Source of the DNA: Epiperipatus broadwayi
Lineage: Eukaryota > Onychophora > Udeonychophora > Euonychophora > Peripatidae
NCBI GenBank assembly: GCA_028023455.1
Contig: JAQFVV010006293.1
Location: forward strand, 3,295,844-3,359,843
Direction: 5' to 3'
DNA: 64,000 nt
Position numbers and translations under genes: made by a program. The notes beneath the pieces were generated by a model. The model was given only the letters and a program-made list of their open reading frames with translations, was not told the DNA's origin and made no database searches. Shown here one piece after another: positions 22,387-35,411 of this stretch; the stretch's first letter is position 1; the number at the start of each line of letters is the position of its first letter.

Positions 22387-24002
22387 ACATTGCAATTTAA
22401 TAATCATTATATTGCTACATTTTACGGTTACAATTATTTATATAATATAAATGTTTACACATGATCGCTATACATAATTACTATACAGTTATTATTCTCA
22501 TTCTACATATTCATTATACATTACAAAGTTATCATTTTCATTATACATTTATTATTATACAACATCATTTTTATTCTACATTTTCATTCTACATTTATTA
22601 TTATACAACTTACATATGTATATACATTGCTTGACCTTGAATACTGCAATATCATTTCATTCTTTAACTTATATAATAAACAAACCCTGTCTTTTATATT
22701 AGTGCCATCTATAATAAGCATGAGTAATCAGGGAATATCAGCTGATAGTGCATTTAAACTCTCATCCCCAAGTAAGATTTCTGACTTTTTTCTATACTAA
22801 TGAAGATTGGCTTTTAAAGTTGGAAGGAATGAAGTTATTCATCTAGCAAACATCTTTAATTTCATTTTACTATTCAAACTAAAAACTTGAAATTCAGATG
22901 GAGATGTAAGTGTAGTACCATCTGGTAATCAATCATTAGTTAAGTATAAATGGCACTGAGAGCTGCTTTGCTTTAAGATTTGATTTTTATTGTGGATTAT
23001 TTCACATTTTTTTCATATATTTAGAATATATCATCTTTCTATTTTTATCATAAATATCCTACATGATCAATTAATTAAAAAAGAAAAAGCACTATTTTTT
23101 TATTAACATAAATACAATCCATTTGATTTTAATTTGATAACAATTCATTGAATATTTTATTTTATATAATTTTTTTAAAATATATAATTGGACTTTAAAG
23201 AAAACATTAAAATATTGCATCATTTTTAGCTAATCATATCTTTTGAAATTTTTTTTAACAACTAAAGTTTCTCGTATTTGAATGTTTAAGTTAACACATT
23301 TCTTGATTTTCAGTACTATATTAAGAGGAGTTATCTCTCTCTATTCTAATGCCATCTATAGTAGGCTCAAACTATTAGTAACTATCATACAGAAATGCAA
23401 TTTTATCCTCATTCCCATAATTTTAGAATTTTTCCTTTATCAATGTGGACTTGGGATTCAAATCTAGAACCTATGAAGTTACACACAAGACTATCAAAAT
23501 GTATCATTACTGTCTTGGTGTCAGATCTGTATAACTATGCAAGCAGATTAGCTTGGATTAAAAAGATTGAATTTCAAGCTAAAATCTAGATAGTGAAAAA
23601 TTAGTTAAAGGAAGATGACGCATTGGTTCTGGCTTTGAATACTAAATTCTTATTGTTAAAAGCAAAAAACCAATAACTGATCTGAAAATGGAGACTAAAT
23701 TGCAGTATTATCTGATAACCATTAATAATTCATGGGCGGAATAGAAGAAGGAGAAATGATCATTTAAAATTGTCAGATTTAAAATGATTTACATCATTTT
23801 AAGAAAATAAATTAAAATGGAAAATCATACATTTTATTATTGACAAATTTTTTTTATATTTTATAACAATTTAAAATATAATCTAAAACTTAATTTCTAT
23901 TTTTGATTAAGGAATATCTAAATGACTTATTTATTACAAAATTTCATCATGCCTGTAATATGCAAATAAACTCATTAACATTTATGATGTAGATATAAAT
24001 AT
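22387..24002. other. AT-rich DNA with degenerate repeats
   Basis: Between 22440 and 22620 a degenerate series of TTCATTATACATT / TTATTATTATACAAC phrases looks like a decayed minisatellite. A phrase similar to TTAGTGCCATCTATAATA (22700) reappears as CTAATGCCATCTATAGTA (23346). Overlapping frames at 23282-23589 and a more codon-like stretch to 23760 have no recognised motif; they may be an old transposon gene. Confidence 0.4.
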
Positions 24003-25841
24003 TTGAATGCTAAAATTAAGAATTGAATATCTTGAATTTTGTAAAATAGTGCAAAAAAGAGTTGATAATAGAAGAAAGTATAATTGTGAACTAGGAAGGA
24101 AAGCTATAAAAGACAATAAAAGTCTCAAGAGTGTAAAACAACATTTTGGTATTGGTAGGAAATTTATTACTGCAATAAGAAAAAAAGATGGAACTATTAT
24201 TAAAAAGAGAGATGATATCACAAAATGTGTAGAAGAGTTTTTATCAAGAATTATATAGTAATAAAGAACAATGAAAATAAATCCTATAACTAATACATCT
24301 TATGAATTGCCCAGGATTTTACATGAATAGGTGAGACATGTAATTGAATTTATAAAAAAAGGGAAAAGCTCCAAGTAATGATGGAATTGTAATCAATATA
24401 TTAAAAGAAGTAGGAGAAGAAATAGAAAAATCTTTGGCAAAGTTATATTTCTAATGTTTAAATAATAAATATGTACCAGATGATTGAAAGAATGCAGTAT
24501 TAATATTAATATTTTAAAAAGGTGATAAAGAAGATATTAGAAATTACAAACCTGGCAGTTTTATACAATTTTTTTACTAAGATAATAACAACTTGTTTTC
24601 AGAGAACTTTGGATTTCAATCAACGAAAAGAACAAGCTGGATTTAAGTTGTTTTAGTACAGTAGATCATATTCAAGCAATAAGAGAAGTTATAGAAAAGA
24701 CCAGTGAATATGAGTTGCCATTGTACTTTGGATTTTTAGTTTATGAAAAGGCATTTGATTTTATAAGCATTTCTTTAGTGATTAAAGCACTGGATCATCA
24801 AGGTATAGATCCAGGATATTGTCATATTCTGAAGAATATTTATAAAAATGCAACAGAAACAATTAGATTACATAATGATACTAGCAAGATTAACATTGAG
24901 AAGAGTGCCCAACAGGTTGACTTTTTATTTCCAAAACTTTTTACAACACTTTTACAAAAAGTATTTTGTGAATTAAAAAGGGAAAGGGGATAAAAGTAAA
25001 TGAAAATTATTTAAGTCATTTAGATTTTGCAGATGATGTAGTTGTTTTTGCAAATAATGCTTCAGAACTTCAGGAAATGTGATGAAAATAAGAAAGTAGG
25101 AGTAAAGTTAGACATTAAAAAGACTAAAGTAATGTTCAATGGATTTTCTCGAAAGATGAAAATAAAGATTGATAATGATAAATTAGAAGAAGTTAATAAC
25201 TACCAAATACCTCGATCAGATTATCATTTCAGATGAAAACATAATGGATAAAATTAATCATAGATTTAAACTTGGTTGAAGTGCTTTTGGTAGAAATAAC
25301 TTAATGTTAAAAGGAAATATGCTTACGTGTTTGAAAAGAAAAGTTTTTAATAAATGTGTTTTACCAATTCTTTCTTATGGATCTGAAACTTGGATACTTA
25401 ACAGAAGATTAATAGAGTGACTTCAGATCATTCAAAAAAGTATGGAGAGATGCATGTTAGAGGAATTAGAAGAGATCAAAAATGTAAAACATGGGTAAAA
25501 GAACAAACAGGTGTCACTGACATTATTAAAAGAATTGGGTAAAAGAACAAACAGGTGTTACTGATATCATTAAAAGAATTGAGACTAAAGTGGAGTTGGG
25601 CTGGATATATTGTTAGAAGAGATGATAATAGATGGACAGTTGAAATCTTAAAATGGATTCCAAGAGATTGTAAAAAAAACTCAGAAAGAGACTACATGTG
25701 AGATGGATGGATGAAATAAGAAAGTGTGCAGCAGTAATGTGGAGAAGAGAGGCTAGAGATAAGAGAAGATGGATTGAATTTGTAGAGTACTTCATCCTGC
25801 AGTTGATTGATAATTGTTGAAAATGATGACAATGATGATTG
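24003..25841 (+). pseudogene. RTE-type LINE, copy A (5'-truncated, broken reverse transcriptase)
   Basis: This is the 3' half of a non-LTR retrotransposon ORF whose product nicks target DNA and reverse-transcribes its own RNA there. The endonuclease is missing. What remains is the linker (RIEYLEFCKIVQKRV, 24010-24060), the fingers (KKRDDITKCVEEF), palm blocks (near 24720, KAFDFISISLVIKALDHQG), the catalytic FADD at 25026-25037, and C-terminal blocks with 'SYGSETW', 'LKWSWAGYIVRRDDNRW', 'WMDEIRKC' and 'LHPAVD' features. The 3' end carries a short TGATGACAATGATGATTG tail, typical of RTE elements. At least five frameshifts or stops split it. Copy B at 27774 supplies clear homology block by block. 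Confidence 0.85.
25493..25580 (+). repeat. 44-bp tandem duplication inside RTE copy A
   Basis: GGGTAAAAGAACAAACAGGT starts at 25493 and again at 25537. The two 44-base copies differ by about three bases. Copies B and C of the LINE do not show it, so the duplication arose after insertion. Confidence 0.85.
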
Positions 25842-27773
25842 TCTTTTTTGTATACCTTTAATTAGACTATTGTAAGGTCCTTTGATCCTCCAATAGTGAT
25901 GGAGAAAATAGTAATCAATCAGACTTTTTAGTTGCTTATTGGTGAGTCTTTGGGTGTTTTCTTTGTTTATTTTTTAACTACCAATAGTCAGATGCCTATA
26001 AGCTGATCACTACTGAATGATTATCTGGATTGTTTGTAGGCCAACTACTTTAGGGAAATTCCAAACTATTTTATAAATTTCCAAAGTTTATTTATTTAGC
26101 TTTAAATTCGAAACCATACCATCTACATGGAAGGTGAATGCTCTACCAATGAACCATGGGGTCTTTTACTTATTATAATAGTGGAGCCTTGCCTTTCAAT
26201 CCTGCAATTTTAGCACATCTTTCTTTCATTCACATTTGTTTGACTTTATCAGTTTGTCTTCTATCTATTGATTTATTTCACTGTTTATTTAATGGCCATT
26301 GTCTTCTTTGCTTTTTTCAAGTATATTTGTTCTTTGTTTTATGTGTGTCTTGTATTGCATTTCCTTGTAATAATCTTCTTCATCAATATTCTTTTATATA
26401 TACGAATTCTCAGATTTTAAGATTGTTTTTTTTTTTTTTAAATTTATCGTAGCTCTCTTAAGTTAAAATTAGCATTTGTTGTTTTAATAGAGAGGTTAGA
26501 CTTTCTTGCTAGCACTTGAACCTTATTAATTTCCTTAAATAAATAAATTATTAAAAACTAAATATCTTCCCAGTTAGAGTTAGATCGAATAAAATTTTAG
26601 AAGTTGACATTTTAAATAAATAAAGTTTTGCAACAATTCGATTTTGCAGTCGAAACCCCCCCCCCCTCTTTTTTTAAATTCTGGAATTCAGTTGTTCTAC
26701 TACTTTAAGTGGAACGTTAAAAAAAAAAAAATAGTGGAACTTTTCAATTTTCTAATAATAAATTTCACCAAACTTGCAATATTTATTCTTAAGGGACAGA
26801 ATAACATTTACACTGCACATTAAAGATTTACACTGGATTTTAGGATATATTTTTATTTGCAATAAAATTTTGTTATATTAACTATCAGTAATCATGCAAT
26901 CAAGACAGAAAAGGGAGGGGTGAATATCAAAACTACATTATTTTAATTAAATAGACACTCTCAAAGATCGGCTCTTTTCTTTTAAACTTAGCAGAATTCT
27001 TTACTAGGGAGAGATTACAAGTTTAGTTTCAAGGTCACAAAGTAATTTTTAAAAAAAAAATAGTTGAAAAATTTCCGTATAAATTAATTCTTGATAAAAA
27101 AATATTTCATTCTTTATAAACATAATCTAGAAAGTTGTAGTATAATCATAATTCACTGATTTTTAATGCACGAATGCGCGCATGTACATAAAATAAAAAA
27201 CCTAATGCACATATTGGAAGACAAAAATAATATATCATACACATGCATATATAAATAATCCTAACTAGAAATACTTAACCCTATAATTGAAGAATAAAAT
27301 AACATTATTTAATTCTATTATCAATACTGATAGGAAATGATAAATCATATTTTAAAGAGTGCTGATGCTAAAATATTCTAAGAAATTTTAAATTAGTTAC
27401 AACATGCGTGTAATTGCATTTCAAAAACATCTCAAGAGTTCATATAACTTTAGCAAATAAAAACACAGGGTTTAAATGCACGCAAATGAATAATGAAAAC
27501 AAAAACACTATATATTTATTTATAAAACGATAAATTTATATTAGCATAAATTTTTTTTAGACAAAATAAATAAATTCATTGTCGATAAACTATATATTCA
27601 GAAAAATGAATAGACATGATCAAAATCAAGTTTTAATCTTGTCATCTTCCTCTTCTCCTTTTCATTCAAATGCTTAGCAAACATAAAAAAAATGTCAATA
27701 ATAATATAACAGGGACAGAACTACATATGATTTCGCAATTATAAGATAATTGTAGGACTGTCTGGGCGTATGT
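25842..27773. other. AT-rich DNA between the two RTE copies
   Basis: Contains a tRNA-Gly-like relic (26098-26163), a C run near 26656-26666 followed by T, and no supported gene. The 98-codon frame at 26156-26452 is rich in Leu, Phe and Cys and looks accidental. Confidence 0.4.
26098..26163 (-). repeat. tRNA-Gly(UCC)-like pseudogene or SINE head
   Basis: On the minus strand, CATGGTTCATTGGTAGAGCA is an A-box region, ACCTTCCATGT an anticodon region with UCC in the loop, and GGTTTCGAATTT a B box, at close to normal tRNA spacing. The 5' acceptor (GACCCCA) does not pair with the 3' side (AAAGC...), so it is not functional. Confidence 0.55.
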
Positions 27774-30700
27774 ATATATCATCATTATTATCATCATCAA
27801 CCATTATCAATCCACTGCAGGATGAAGGTCTCTCCAAGTTCAATCCATCTTCTCCGATCTTTAGCTTCTCCACATCACCCCTACACACTTTCTTATTTCA
27901 TCCATCCATTTCACATGTGGTCTCTTTCTGGGTCTTTTACAATCTCTTGGTATCCAGTTTAAGATTTCAATTGTCCATCTATTATCATCTCTTCTAGAAA
28001 TATGTCCAGCCCAACTCCACTTCAGTCTTTTAATTTTTTCAATGAGATCAGTAACAGTTGTGTTCTCTCACCCATATATTGTGTTTTCAATCTCTTCTTG
28101 TTACTCCCAACATGCATCTCTCCATACCTCTTTGAGTAGTCTGAAGTCTCTGTATTGCTCTTCTATTAAATGTCCAAGTCTCAGATCCATAAGTAAGAAC
28201 TGGTAAAACATTTATTAAAAACCTTCCACTTCAAACACATAGGCATATTTCCTTTTAGTATCAAGTTATTGGACTCCAACCAAGTTCAATTCTATGATTA
28301 AATTTCATCCATTATGTTTCCATCTGTATTAATAATCTGACCAAGGTATTTGTAACTGTTAACTTCTTCTAACTCATTATAATCAATCTTTATTTTCATA
28401 TTTTGAGAAAATCTATTAAATATTACTTTAGTCTTTTTAACCTTTAGTCCTACTTTCCTATTTTCATCTGATAACTCCTGCAGCTCTAAAGCATTATTTG
28501 TAAAAATAACTATATCATCTGCAAAATCTAAATGACTTAAATAATCTCCATTTGCTTTCACTCCTTTAGCTTCCCATTTTAATTTACAAAATACTTCTTG
28601 CAGGACTGCTGTAAAAAGTTTTTGAGATATGGAGTCATCCTGTCTTATATCCTTCTTAATGTTGACTTTCCCAGTATTATTATGTAATCTAATTGTTGCT
28701 GTTGCATTTTTATAAATATTCTTTAAAATATGACAGTATCCTGGATATATACCTTGATTATCCAATGCTTTAATCACTGAAGAAATGTTATAGAATCAAA
28801 TGCCTTTTCATAATCTAAAAATCCCATGCATAATGGCAACTCATATTCATTTGCCCTTTCTATAACTTCTCTCAATACCTGGATATGATCTACTGTACTA
28901 AAACTACTTTTAAATCCAGCTTGTTCTCTTGGTTGGTGGAAATCCAATGTTCCCTACAGACGAGTTGTAATTATCTTGGTACAAATTTTGTATAAAACTG
29001 ATAAAAGGCTGATAGGTCTGTAATTTCTAATATCTTCTTTATCACCTTTTTAAATATTAATACTGCATTCTTCTAATCATCTGGTACATCTTTATCATTT
29101 AGATATTTGGTATATAACTTTGCTAAAAAAATTCAAATATAATTCCATCATTATCTGGAGCCTTTCCTTTCTTCATACATTTAATTGCATGTCTCACTTC
29201 TTCATTTAAAATTCTCGATAATTCCAAAGATGTAATAGATATAGGAAGTACTTGTTTTTTATTACTATATAATTCTTTATAGAAGTCTTCTACCCATTTT
29301 ATGATGTCATCTCTCTTTTTAGTAATAATTCCATTTTTTTTCTTATTGCAGATATACATTTCCTACCAATACCAAAATGTTGTTTTACAGTCTTGAGACT
29401 TTTATTTTCTTCTACAGCTTTCCTTACTAGTTCACAGTTATACTTTCTTATATCATTTTCAACTCTTTTCTGCACCATTTTACAAAATTTGAGGTATTTA
29501 ATCCTTTTTAATGCATCATTTTTGTATATCTTCATATTCCTTCTTTTCTTCATAAATTATCTAGTCTCAGCAGAAATTTTATTGGTCAATGGCTGCTTTT
29601 TTCTACCAGCTATCTTTGTTGCAGTTTTTAAAAGTGTATCACTTATTGAAATTAATTTCATTCAAATCTGAATCATGTTCAAAATCTACTAATACTTGAA
29701 ACTGATTTGTAAGTTCTAATTTAAATTCATTAGAATGTCTCTGATGATTAAGAATATCACCTGTAAATACTGTTTTTCTTAATAAATTTTTGTCTCTCTA
29801 GTTTTGCATTAACACGTATCTTACATCTTACTAATCGATGATCATTTCCTGTGTTAAATTTATTAAGAACTTTACAATCTTGATATATGTATTTTCTGTT
29901 GGTTAAAATATAATCCAATTCTGCTGTACTTCATTTGGATGCTTCCATGTCCATTTCATTTTAACATTTTTCTCAAAAAATGAATTCATAATATAAAGTT
30001 TTTCTTTTTCTACAAACTCCACAAGTCTATGTCCTCTCTCATTTCTATTACCATAACCAAAATTACCTACAGCACTTTCATCTTTCATTTGTTTACCAAT
30101 TCTAGCATTAAAATCTCCCATAACAATTTTAAAGTGTTGTTTACTCTGCTCAAAAACCTTTTGTACATCCATATAAAAATCTTCTACAACTTCATCACTA
30201 TGAGAACTTTTTGGGGCATAAACCTTAATTATCTGCATTTGGTATCTGCTATTAAGTTATATAACTAATTTTGCCACTCTATCTGATACACCATCAATCT
30301 CCACAATGTTGTTCTTTCACTTTTTATTTAAAATGAATCCTACTCCATTTGTGTTTTTCAATATTTGTGCCTTTATAATAGATGCATGTCCACTTTTTAA
30401 ATCAATTGTTTCTTCACCTTTTTTTCTAACTTCACAAAATCCAATAATGTCCCATTTAATATAAGACAGTTCTTCTAATTCTTGCAATCTTCCTTCACTT
30501 GAAAGTGATCTACATTGTAAGTACCTAAATAAAAAGTCATCATCAAATGGCAACCTGGGTCCACAATCAGGTGATTCTTAGCACCCTCTGCCTTTGGCCA
30601 TCAAACGCTGCCTTAGTTGGTGACTTTACAGCCTCCTGGGAATAAGGGGAGTGCTTTATTTTTGTCTGTCATAATTGTATATAACTATTGGAAAAATATT

Positions 30701-30994
30701 TATCATTTACACAAACATTCATTCTGTCTTATCAGGCAACTGAGAAGAAAGACCATGGTGTTTCTTGATCTTAAACTCGGAGGTAAAAAGCCAATAAACT
30801 CACTATGCTGGTTTAATGCATGTCGGTGAGCAGCCCATCCATGTTTATATACTATATGAATAATCACATAGTAATAACAGCTGCAATGACAAGAACGTAT
30901 GGAGTGGACATTAGGAATTTGCCCTGCTTGGTTTTTTTAAAACCTCCAAGAGGAATCAAAGGGTCTCCTTTCAGTTAATAGCAAACTCCTTTCT
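27774..30994 (-). mobile_element. RTE-type LINE, copy B (near full length, broken ORF)
   Basis: About 3.2 kb, the usual size of RTE elements. On the minus strand it contains, in order: an upstream leader (30994 to about 30600); an APE-type endonuclease (30553-29903) with RSLSSEGRLQELEEL, 'WDIIGFCEVRKKGEE', YAPKSSHS and MGDFNARIG; the linker (29553-29299); reverse transcriptase (29359-28298) with 'KAPDNDGI', the FADD catalytic motif at 28525-28514 and YLGQIINTDGNIMDEI; a C-terminal region (28290-27800); and a tail rich in ATGATGATA at 27774-27800. Endonuclease motifs are of the type annotated as 'craniofacial development protein 2-like' in many genomes. Several stops and shifts disable it. Its 5' end abuts the Gypsy LTR at the GCAG target site. 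Confidence 0.88.
28298..30553 (-). pseudogene. Endonuclease-reverse transcriptase ORF of RTE copy B
   Basis: The longest intact pieces are 30553-30317 and 30238-29903 (endonuclease), 29553-29299 and 29359-29123 (linker and fingers), and 28777-28298 (palm with 'LDFADDIVIF' and thumb). They lie in order on one strand with frame changes between them. The MGDFNARIG block holds the conserved endonuclease Asp and Asn. The product would act in the nucleus on chromosomal DNA in target-primed reverse transcription. It is judged inactive because the endonuclease and reverse transcriptase frames are not joined. Confidence 0.85.
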
Positions 30995-30998
30995 GCAG

Positions 30999-31860
<862 letters not shown>

Positions 31861-32111
31861 GATTCAAAGCAAAACTTTATTGAGTCTAAAAAGTTACAGA
31901 GTCATATATTGATTTTTTACAAATGAAAAACAAATTACAACTTTCAGTATATAAGTCTTTATCTTTTCTGCATCCTTTTTTTTTCTTCTTGTTTTTAAAT
32001 TTGGTCTTCTATTTAGTTCAGTTTATGCTTGCATTTTTTTTTTTTTTTTTTTAAGTTGGAAAAAATGCTGATGTTGAAAATGTCATCATCTATCTTATTG
32101 GTCTTTATATT

Positions 32112-35100
32112 TCATAGACTGGATCTCTGTTTCAAGTGTGACCATGTGGCTGCAAATATATCTGGTTGAGCTAGGATGCTGTCTCTTTTTCTTAACAGTT
32201 CTAGTTTTATTGAATATGTTGCTGGGTGGCGTCGAGGGTTATTGGCAAGTGCAAAAGTGCATCTGGTGCACCAGTAGGCATAAAGGCTGTATGTTGCTGC
32301 ACGAATAGCAGGGTTATTGCCTTTTTTAAATGTATTTATTATTTCATCTATTGAAATGATAGCCTTTCTGTATGTGGTAAACATTGTGCGACGTATTGTT
32401 TCTAGGGCACTGCAGGAATGAAGAAAATGATCTTGTGTCTCTTCTTCTCTATGACATAGTCCGCACATGGGGTCTATATTGGTATAGAATCTACGAAATC
32501 TAAGGAAATGGGTTGTGGGTAGAGCATTGAGATTAAGCTTAAGTAGAAAATCGAATAATTTTGGTTCTAATGACCATTTTCTGAATTGTTGCAGTAGTTG
32601 CCTGTTGTCTATTCCAAGAACTGATGGATGTAGATTGGGTGTCTGGTTGGGATGTAGTATATTGTAAATGTCCCAGTATGTATACTTGTTGTCATTATTG
32701 AGTGATATTTTGTTGTATATTGGCTTGAGTTCTTCAATCAGTGTGGATAGATATCCATATGAAGGGGGTGGTCTGTCTGTGGGTATTATACTGATTACAC
32801 ACTCCAGGTCTGGAAATCTTTTTATGGTTGCTGTTATTAGATTTACTGATTTCTGTGTGTAAAAAACATTGATTGTATGGAGTCCAAGTCCATTGCTATG
32901 TGGTGGTCTGCTCAGATTTTTTAAAGAGATTTCCACTGTCTTTCTCTTCCATATTAGTTTGTTACAAATTGACGAGATTTTAGATATGAATGTTTTTGCA
33001 AATTTGATTATAGGTGTATAGTATGTAATTTTTTGTAGTTATAAGTTGATTAAATAGTGCTACCTTTGCATATATTGACAGGTATGACTTTTCAAGTGAG
33101 GCTGTGATTTTTTCAGCATCTATTTTTAATTTATTTTGAATTTTTTGCCTCATTCCATTGGTTCCAAGGTAGAATGGGAAACCAATGAAAGCAGATGGTT
33201 TACCATTAAACATCTCTGTACAGTGCTTGCCTGTGTATATTGACCATGCAGCAGTTTTATTTGTGTTAATTTTTAAATTAAAATTTGAGGTATAATTCTT
33301 GATTATCTCTTGTAATATGGGGAGGTTCTTTTTAGAAGGGGAGGAAAATGGTTACATCGTCCATATAGGCTATGCATGATATATTTAAAGCAGTGTTTGG
33401 AATTTGAATGCCTTTTATTTTTTTCTGTATCTCTATTAATAGAGGATTTATATATATTGTAAAGAGCAAGGCACTTAGGGGGATCCTTGTGGGATGGATT
33501 GACTCGGTCTGAAGGCTGGTGATTTTTTTCCATTCAATGTGATGTGAATTTCATGGCTGAGTAGCAGATTTGCTATTATATATAGTAGGGATGGAGGTGT
33601 TGTTGTTTTTTCAGCACGTCTAATAATTTGGCTATAGGCACTGAGTCAAAAGCTGCCTCAATGTCTAGTTGAACTATAATTGGTGCATATTTCTTTCTTT
33701 TTTTTACTACTTCAATAATTGTTTTGTACATTAAGGCACCCTGGCCAATGGATGATCCTTTTTAGGCATATTGTGCTGATGATAACACAGGGAGTATGTG
33801 TTGTTCTATTTTTTCCTTTATCACTCTTTCAAGAATTTTTATTCCTAAAGGTCCCATTGAAATTGGTCGTAGATTAGATAAAGATGATATTGCTGTTGGT
33901 TTTTTGTTAAATGGAACCATTGCAATTGGGTATAGACTTTGTATGTTGTAAATTTTTTGGGATATGTAATTGGCTAGATCGCACAGGTATTTTGCTGTGA
34001 AGTGACTAAGATGTTTGAACACAAATTTGGGAATTCCTTGTGGTCCTGGGTGACATGTGTTTGTTATTGTTGCAAGTTGAAATACAATGTCAGTTGTTGT
34101 TATTGGTGTGTCTGTTTCAGGGTCTCCAAATATGTCTTCATTTGGTATGTACACACTCTGTTTTTGCAGTTTTTTTTTAAAGTGTTGATATATTGGGTTT
34201 ATCATGTTATGTCCAGCTGTTATAGAACCATCTATTTCAAGTGCCATAGGCACTCTGACTGTGGATGGGTATCCCAATGCCCACCGTATGTATGCTCTGG
34301 TCCAAGTATGTTGTTGTGTAAGGCATATTTTTTTCTTTTTTTATTGCTACATATTGCTTTAGTGTATTGCATGTATTGTTGTACATTTCTGTAAGTTTTT
34401 TAATTTGTGTTTGATTATCTGTAGTTGGTCTGGAAATGGTTATTCTTTTATGTAGTTCCTCTGCCAATGCTAATAATCTGGTGGGGGGTGTTGAGTTGCA
34501 GGTAATATGATTGATGTTGAAAGAAAGTATATTGGTGAATGCTATATACTTTTGTACTGGATCGAGTGACATGTTTTGAAGTTTTTGGAGCATTATATAT
34601 GTTTCTGAATATAGGAATTCAGTTGTTTGTGCTGGAAGAAGTATTCACATAGTCTTTTGGAGGGCTATTGTTGTATTCTGTATTTTTGTTAGGTCGAGGG
34701 TGATGAACTGAGCAGCATGATCTGAGATTATAGATGGACAGAGTTCAAGATTAAAATAATGATGTAACATTGGTGAGTAGAAACACAAATCAATAAGTGA
34801 CTTATATCTATTGTTATTAAAAGATATTGAGTTTGATGGGAGAAAACCCTCAGCACTCATAAGTGGGATTGTTATTTGATGGATCCATTTGGTGACAAAA
34901 GTTTGGTAGGTCATGTTGAAATCTCCCAGGAGTATTATGGGATTTGGTGTTGCTGTAAGCATTGAATTTATTGTTGCTATTATTCTGGAGATGATGATGG
35001 GGCCTGGTGGTATATATACAAATACTAGGTTAAGTGTGATATTTTTATGATGGAGTGTTAATATGATAAGATTAGAGTCAATATATATAATTTTAAAAGA

Positions 35101-35349
35101 ATCAAAAGGGCAGTTGTGGGAAATAATTATGCCTGTGCCACCTGATGGTGATGATGATTGCCTTGAGCAGGCACAAAAACCTTGGCTGACTAAATATTTT
35201 GATGGATCAATTTGAGAGCTGCTGTATATTTTTGTTTCCAAAAGCCCAAGTATGTGTGGTTGTGTTGTGTGTAACCACTTTTTGAGATCAAAAAGTTTTT
35301 TGGTGGCATTTAAACCTCTAATGTTGAGAGATCCAATTTTTATCTTCAT
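32112..35349 (-). pseudogene. LINE ORF2: endonuclease-reverse transcriptase, broken
   Basis: About 1,080 codons from ATG at 35349. Residues 1-235 are an APE-type endonuclease: GSLNIRGLN, LLETKI, VFVYIPPGP, LLGDFNM, SLIDLCFY and the SDHAAQ end motif. A linker follows (34593-34237). Reverse transcriptase fingers lie at 34277-33762, with HPGPQGIPKFV and LRPISMGPLGIKILE. The catalytic motif YMDD is at 33367-33356. Thumb blocks include 'IGFPFYLG' (33213-32980). The last frame (32936-32112, 274 codons) ends with CGLCHREEETQDHFLHSC, a Cys/Cys/His/Cys nucleic-acid-binding motif. Stops and shifts near 34640, 34240, 33760, 33300 and 32960 break it into five pieces, so it is recently dead rather than ancient. 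Confidence 0.85.
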
Positions 35350-35411
35350 GTTTTAAATAATTTTTTAACAGGGTATTGATTTTTATTTTATTTTTAATAC
35401 TAAATTTTTGT

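Noticed and set aside
22690-23370. Related phrases TTAGTGCCATCTATAATA / CTAATGCCATCTATAGTA as a repeat family
   Set aside because: Similarity is limited to about 20 bases; the flanks do not align.
26098-26163. Functional tRNA-Gly(UCC) gene
   Set aside because: Acceptor stem halves do not pair and the T-arm is degraded.
34002-34394. 130-codon plus-strand frame rich in Cys, Phe and Tyr
   Set aside because: Antisense shadow of the LINE reverse transcriptase ORF.
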